This document shows positions 59,563-64,000 of a stretch of 64,000 bases of DNA, one piece after another. How positions within the stretch are numbered: the first letter of the stretch is position 1; every line of letters begins with the position of its first letter. Under the pieces are notes generated by a model. It searched no databases. It worked only from the letters and a program-made list of their open reading frames with translations, and was not told the DNA's origin. The position numbers were made by a program, and so were the translations under genes. Source of the DNA: Rhabditoides inermis (Eukaryota > Nematoda > Chromadorea > Rhabditida > Rhabditidae); assembly GCA_963966185.1 (NCBI GenBank), contig CAWZYM010000153.1, forward strand, positions 142,001 to 206,000, given 5' to 3'.

Positions 59563-60354
59563 TTGGTTGGATTGTTTCATGAGCGAGGCCACTAACTCTC
59601 CTCCCACCCTTATGGTGGTTGTTGCTAGAAGCTGTGGTCTCTTGAGATTGGTTGTGGTGTTTCTTGAGCGGGGCCACTAACTCTCCTTCCACCCTTATGG
59701 TGGTTGTTGCTAGAAGCTGTGGTCTCTTGAGATTGGTCGTGGTGTTTCTTGAGCGGGGCCACTAACTCTCCTTCCACCCTTATGGTGGTTGTTGCTAGAA
59801 GCTGTGGTCCCTTGAGATTGGTTGTGGTGTTTCTTGAGCGAGGCCACTAACTCTCCTTCCACCCTTATGGTGGTTGTTGCTAGAAGCTGTGGTCTCTTGA
59901 GATTGGTTGTGGTGTTTTTGAGTGGGACCACTAACTCTCCTTCCACCCTTATGGTGGTTGTTGCTAGAAGCTGTGGTCCCTTGAGATTGGTTGTGGTGTT
60001 TCTTGAGCGGGACCACTAACTCTCCTTCCACCCTTATGGTGGTTGTTGCTAGAAGCTGTGGTCTCTTGAGATTGGTTGTGGTGTTTTTTTTGAGTGGGGC
60101 CACTAACTCTCCTTCCACCCTTATGGTGGTTGTTGCTAGAAGCTGTGGTCCCTTGAGATTGGTTGTGGTGTATCTTGAGCGGGACCACTAACTCTCCTTC
60201 CACCCTTATGGTGGTTGTTGCTAGAAGCTGTGGTCTCTTGAGATTGGTTGTGGTGTTTTTTTTGAGTGGGGCCACTAACTCTCCTTCCACCCGTATGATG
60301 GTTGTTGCTAGAAGCTGTGGTCTCTTGAGATTGGTTGTGGTGTTTCATGAGCGG
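59563..60354 (+). repeat. Monomer array, 9 units: J B K A E C F D F
   Basis: This is the only array whose unit count is a multiple of 3, and the only one ending in an F unit. E reads gagtgggacc. Both F units have 8 T. Confidence 0.92.
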
Positions 60355-60377
60355 GGCTTCTTCTTTCTCTATCTCTC

Positions 60378-60421
<44 letters not shown>

Positions 60422-60684
60422 CCATATCCCTCTCCCTCCATCCAAAGTGCAATACAGGTTCATAATCAACGACAGCCACATTTCACCAAGTTTCTCGACC
60501 TCGCAAGTCGGAAACGGAATGGATGGTGCTGAACTTCGCTAATAGGACACTAGAGAAGAAGTTCGGAGGAGATATGGATGAAGGGTACCTCAGTGTCTGT
60601 CTCTATTCCTTCCCTCTATCTCGCCTTATCTCTTTTTTATCTCTCTTTGTGAGTTGATTACATGTAGTTATGTAGTATCGAAGG
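60355..60684 (+). repeat. Spacer 62, type 1
   Basis: (CT)16. It has ctcgacctcgc, shared only with spacer 63. Confidence 0.93.
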
Positions 60685-61048
60685 TTGGTTGGATTGTTTC
60701 ATGAGCGAGGCCACTAACTCTCCTCCCACCCTTATGGTGGTTGTTGCTAGAAGCTGTGGTCTCTTGAGATTGGTTGTGGTGTTTCTTGAGCGGGGCCACT
60801 AACTCTCCTTCCACCCTTATGGTGGTTGTTGCTAGAAGCTGTGGTCTCTTGAGATTGGTCGTGGTGTTTCTTGAGCGGGGCCACTAACTCTCCTTCCACC
60901 CTTATGGTGGTTGTTGCTAGAAGCTGTGGTCCCTTGAGATTGGTTGTGGTGTTTCTTGAGCGGGACCACTAACTCTCCTTCCACCCGTATGATGGTTGTT
61001 GCTAGAAGCTGTGGTCTCTTGAGATTGGTTGTGGTGTTTCATGAGCGG
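60685..61048 (+). repeat. Monomer array, 4 units: J B K C
   Basis: It ends in C with cccgtatgatgg, with no D unit. It appears to be a 7-mer word that lost three units. Confidence 0.93.
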
Positions 61049-61071
61049 GGCTTCTTCTTTCTCTATCTCTC

Positions 61072-61111
<40 letters not shown>

Positions 61112-61374
61112 CCATATCCCTCTCCCTCCATCCAAAGTGCAATACAGGTTCATAATCAACGACAGCCACATTTCACCAAGTTTCTCGACCTCGCAAGTCG
61201 GAAACGGAATGGATGGTGCTGAACTTCGCTAATAGGACACTAGAGAAGAAGTTCGGAGGAGATATGGATGAAGGGTACCTCAGTGTCTGTCTCTATTCCT
61301 TCCCTCTATCTCGCCTTATCTCTTTTTTATCTCTCTTTGTGAGTTGATTACATGTAGTTATGTAGTATCGAAGG
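61049..61374 (+). repeat. Spacer 63, type 1
   Basis: (CT)14. It has ctcgacctcgc as in spacer 62. Confidence 0.93.
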
Positions 61375-62078
61375 TTGGTTGGATTGTTTCATGAGCGAGG
61401 CCACTAACTCTCCTCCCACCCTTATGGTGGTTGTTGCTAGAAGCTGTGGTCTCTTGAGATTGGTTGTGGTGTTTCTTGAGCGGGGCCACTAACTCTCCTT
61501 CCACCCTTATGGTGGTTGTTGCTAGAAGCTGTGGTCTCTTGAGATTGGTCGTGGTGTTTCTTGAGCGGGGCCACTAACTCTCCTTCCACCCTTATGGTGG
61601 TTGTTGCTAGAAGCTGTGGTCCCTTGAGATTGGTTGTGGTGTTTCTTGAGCGAGGCCACTAACTCTCCTTCCACCCTTATGGTGGTTGTTGCTAGAAGCT
61701 GTGGTCTCTTGAGATTGGTTGTGGTGTTTTTGAGTGGGGCCACTAACTCTCCTTCCACCCTTATGGTGGTTGTTGCTAGAAGCTGTGGTCCCTTGAGATT
61801 GGTTGTGGTGTTTCTTGAGCGGGACCACTAACTCTCCTTTCACCCTTATGGTGGTTGTTGCTAGAAGCTGTGGTCTCTTGAGATTGGTTGTGGTGTTTTT
61901 TTGAGTGGGGCCACTAACTCTCCTTCCACCCTTATGGTGGTTGTTGCTAGAAGCTGTGGTCCCTTGAGATTGGTTGTGGTGTATCTTGAGCGGGACCACT
62001 AACTCTCCTTCCACCCGTATGATGGTTGTTGCTAGAAGCTGTGGTCTCTTGAGATTGGTTGTGGTGTTTCATGAGCGG
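61375..62078 (+). repeat. Monomer array, 8 units: J B K A E C F D
   Basis: It has a private cctttcaccc near 61849. Confidence 0.93.
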
Positions 62079-62095
62079 GGCTTCTTCTTTCTCTA

Positions 62096-62127
<32 letters not shown>

Positions 62128-62390
62128 CCATATCCCTCTCCCTCCATCCAAAGTGCAATACAGGTTCATAATCAACGACAGCCACATTTCACCAAGTTTC
62201 TCGATCTCGCAAGTCGGAAACGGAATGGATGGTGCTGAACTTCGCTAATAGGACACTAGAGAAGAAGTTCGGAGGAGATATGGATGAAGGGTACCTCAGT
62301 GTCTGTCTCTATTCCTTCCCTCTATCTCGCCTTATCTCTTTTTTATCTCTCTTTGTGAGTTGATTACATGTAGTTATGTAGTATCGAAGG
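62079..62390 (+). repeat. Spacer 64, type 1
   Basis: 312 bp. The CA break is lost, giving an uninterrupted (CT)11 after tcta, as in spacer 26. Confidence 0.93.
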
Positions 62391-63008
62391 TTGGTTGGAT
62401 TGTTTCATGAGCGAGGCCACTAACTCTCCTCCCACCCTTATGGTGGTTGTTGCTAGAAGCTGTGGTCTCTTGAGATTGGTTGTGGTGTTTCTTGAGCGGG
62501 GCCACTAACTCTCCTTCCACCCTTATGGTGGTTGTTGCTAGAAGCTGTGGTCTCTTGAGATTGGTCGTGGTGTTTCTTGAGCGGGGCCACTAACTCTCCT
62601 TCCACCCTTATGGTGGTTGTTGCTAGAAGCTGTGGTCCCTTGAGATTGGTTGTGGTGTTTCTTGAGCGAGGCCACTAACTCTCCTTCCACCCTTATGGTG
62701 GTTGTTGCTAGAAGCTGTGGTCTCTTGAGATTGGTTGTGGTGTTTTTGAGTGGGGCCACTAACTCTCCTTCCACCCTTATGGTGGTTGTTGCTAGAAGCT
62801 GTGGTCCCTTGAGATTGGTTGTGGTGTTTCTTGAGCGGGACCACTAACTCTCCTTCCACCCTTATGGTGGTTGTTGCTAGAAGCTGTGGTCCCTTGAGAT
62901 TGGTTGTGGTGTATCTTGAGCGGGACCACTAACTCTCCTTCCACCCGTATGATGGTTGTTGCTAGAAGCTGTGGTCTCTTGAGATTGGTTGTGGTGTTTC
63001 ATGAGCGG
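62391..63008 (+). repeat. Monomer array, 7 units: J B K A E C D
   Basis: 618 bp. Confidence 0.94.
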
Positions 63009-63031
63009 GGCTTCTTCTTTCTCTATCTCTC

Positions 63032-63073
<42 letters not shown>

Positions 63074-63336
63074 CCATATCCCTCTCCCTCCATCCAAAGT
63101 GCAATACAGGTTCATAATCAACGACAGCCACATTTCACCAAGTTTCTCGATCTCGCAAGTCGGAAACGGAATGGATGGTGCTGAACTTCGCTAATAGGAC
63201 ACTAGAGAAGAAGTTCGAAGGAGATATGGATGAAGGGTACCTCAGTGTCTGTCTCTATTCCTTCCCTCTATCTCGCCTTATCTCTTTTTTATCTCTCTTT
63301 GTGAGTTGATTACATGTAGTTATGTAGTATCGAAGG
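63009..63336 (+). repeat. Spacer 65, type 1
   Basis: (CT)15. It has ttcgaaggag as in spacer 61. Confidence 0.93.
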
Positions 63337-64000
63337 TTGGTTGGATTGTTTCATGAGCGAGGCCACTAACTCTCCTCCCACCCTTATGGTGGTTGTTGCT
63401 AGAAGCTGTGGTCTCTTGAGATTGGTTGTGGTGTTTCTTGAGCGGGGCCACTAACTCTCCTTCCACCCTTATGGTGGTTGTTGCTAGAAGCTGTGGTCTC
63501 TTGAGATTGGTCGTGGTGTTTCTTGAGCGGGGCCACTAACTCTCCTTCCACCCTTATGGTGGTTGTTGCTAGAAGCTGTGGTCCCTTGAGATTGGTTGTG
63601 GTGTTTCTTGAGCGAGGCCACTAACTCTCCTTCCACCCTTATGGTGGTTGTTGCTAGAAGCTGTGGTCTCTTGAGATTGGTTGTGGTGTTTTTGAGTGGG
63701 ACCACTAACTCTCCTTCCACCCTTATGGTGGTTGTTGCTAGAAGCTGTGGTCCCTTGAGATTGGTTGTGGTGTTTCTTGAGCGGGACCACTAACTCTCCT
63801 TCCACCCTTATGGTGGTTGTTGCTAGAAGCTGTGGTCTCTTGAGATTGGTTGTGGTGTTTTTTTGAGTGGGGCCACTAACTCTCCTTCCACCCTTATGGT
63901 GGTTGTTGCTAGAAGCTGTGGTCCCTTGAGATTGGTTGTGGTGTATCTTGAGCGGGACCACTAACTCTCCTTCCACCCGTATGATGGTTGTTGCTAGAAG
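63337..64000 (+). repeat. Monomer array, truncated by window end: J B K A E C F D(partial)
   Basis: E has gagtgggacc as in 59563-60354, so this array and spacer 65 together repeat 59231 onward at an offset of 3,778 bp. Confidence 0.92.

Larger units (their letters stand above)
1..64000 (+). repeat. Two-component satellite array filling the window
   Basis: The sequence alternates between runs of an 85-bp monomer and a spacer of about 312-350 bp, all in one orientation, without any unique interruption. I located 65 spacers and 64 complete inter-spacer arrays plus one truncated array at each end. Summing array lengths gives about 485 monomers. No inverted copy, no transposon terminus and no gene was found. 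The array is cut by both window ends, so its true size is unknown. Because 85 is not a multiple of 3, reading frames rotate from unit to unit, and the many short open frames on both strands are by-products of the repeat. Confidence 0.97.

Noticed and set aside
1..64000. CRISPR array
   Set aside because: Direct repeats are adjacent without unique spacers, units are 85 bp, and the recurring long segment is the same sequence each time. No cas gene is present.
1..64000. rDNA intergenic spacer with subrepeats
   Set aside because: No 18S, 25S or 5S sequence and no plant RNA polymerase I start motif (TATATA followed by G-rich bases) was seen in the window.

Overview
The whole 64 kb window is one uninterrupted, head-to-tail satellite array with no recognisable gene. 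It has two alternating components. (1) A minisatellite monomer of 85 bp (about 485 copies, roughly 43 kb). (2) A spacer of about 312-350 bp (65 copies, roughly 21 kb) holding a (CT)n microsatellite followed by about 270 bp of otherwise non-repetitive sequence. All copies lie in the same orientation and the array runs off both ends. Such an array, with no gene in 64 kb, points to eukaryotic nuclear heterochromatin. A land plant is my guess, with low confidence, because no diagnostic gene, rRNA, telomere or known transposon is present.

Layout. Every spacer interrupts the monomer at the same phase. Between two spacers the array length is always n x 85 + 24 bp, give or take a few bases of slippage, with n = 1, 2, 4, 5, 7, 8, 10, 11, 13 or 16 and a single case of 9. 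Monomers fall into a few sequence variants, coded here by their variable block. J: first monomer after a spacer, with tttcatgagcgagg and usually cctccc. B: gcggggcc. K: B preceded by ggtcgtgg. A: gcgaggcc. C: gcgggacc. D: gtgtatcttgagcgggacc. E, T and F: gagtggggcc preceded by 5, 6 or 7 T (84, 85 and 86 bp). H: gcgggagc. M: agaatggtcgtgg then gcgaggcc. G: 6 T then gagcggggcc. C': C with ctatctctcc and cttaag. W1-W4: four units with actattt. A': A with ctctctttcc. The codes occur in fixed orders (words) that recur, for example J-B-K-A-E-C-D, J-M-E-H-A-F-D and J-B-A-W1-W2-W3-W4-A'-T-D.

Spacers form four classes. Type 1 has 41 copies, 11 of them subtype 1c with a 1-bp deletion near the right end (atgtgtatcg). 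Type 1b has 8 copies, with aaggagttcgg and usually a CG inside the CT tract. Type 2 has 3 copies, all before 8.1 kb. Type 3 has 13 copies, with a taa break in the CT tract, cgaaaacggaatgaatgg and a shorter T-run. Spacer class is predicted by the last monomers before it: T-D leads to type 3, E to type 1b, C'-D to type 2, and nearly all the rest to type 1.

Higher-order structure. Region 1-8.1 kb is the most divergent and contains a 5.14 kb-offset duplication. Region 8-26 kb mixes several words. Region 26-40.5 kb is dominated by a 2,129-2,131 bp higher-order repeat. Region 40-50 kb repeats the order found at 15.7-27.9 kb, with one private mutation shared by only two spacers 24.5 kb apart. Region 50-64 kb is built mostly from 7- and 8-monomer words of the J-B-K-A-E-C(-F)-D family. 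There is no operon or pathway here. The interest is in how the array was built: insertion or capture of a spacer, amplification of 85-bp units between its copies, and repeated unequal exchange in steps of one or three monomers.
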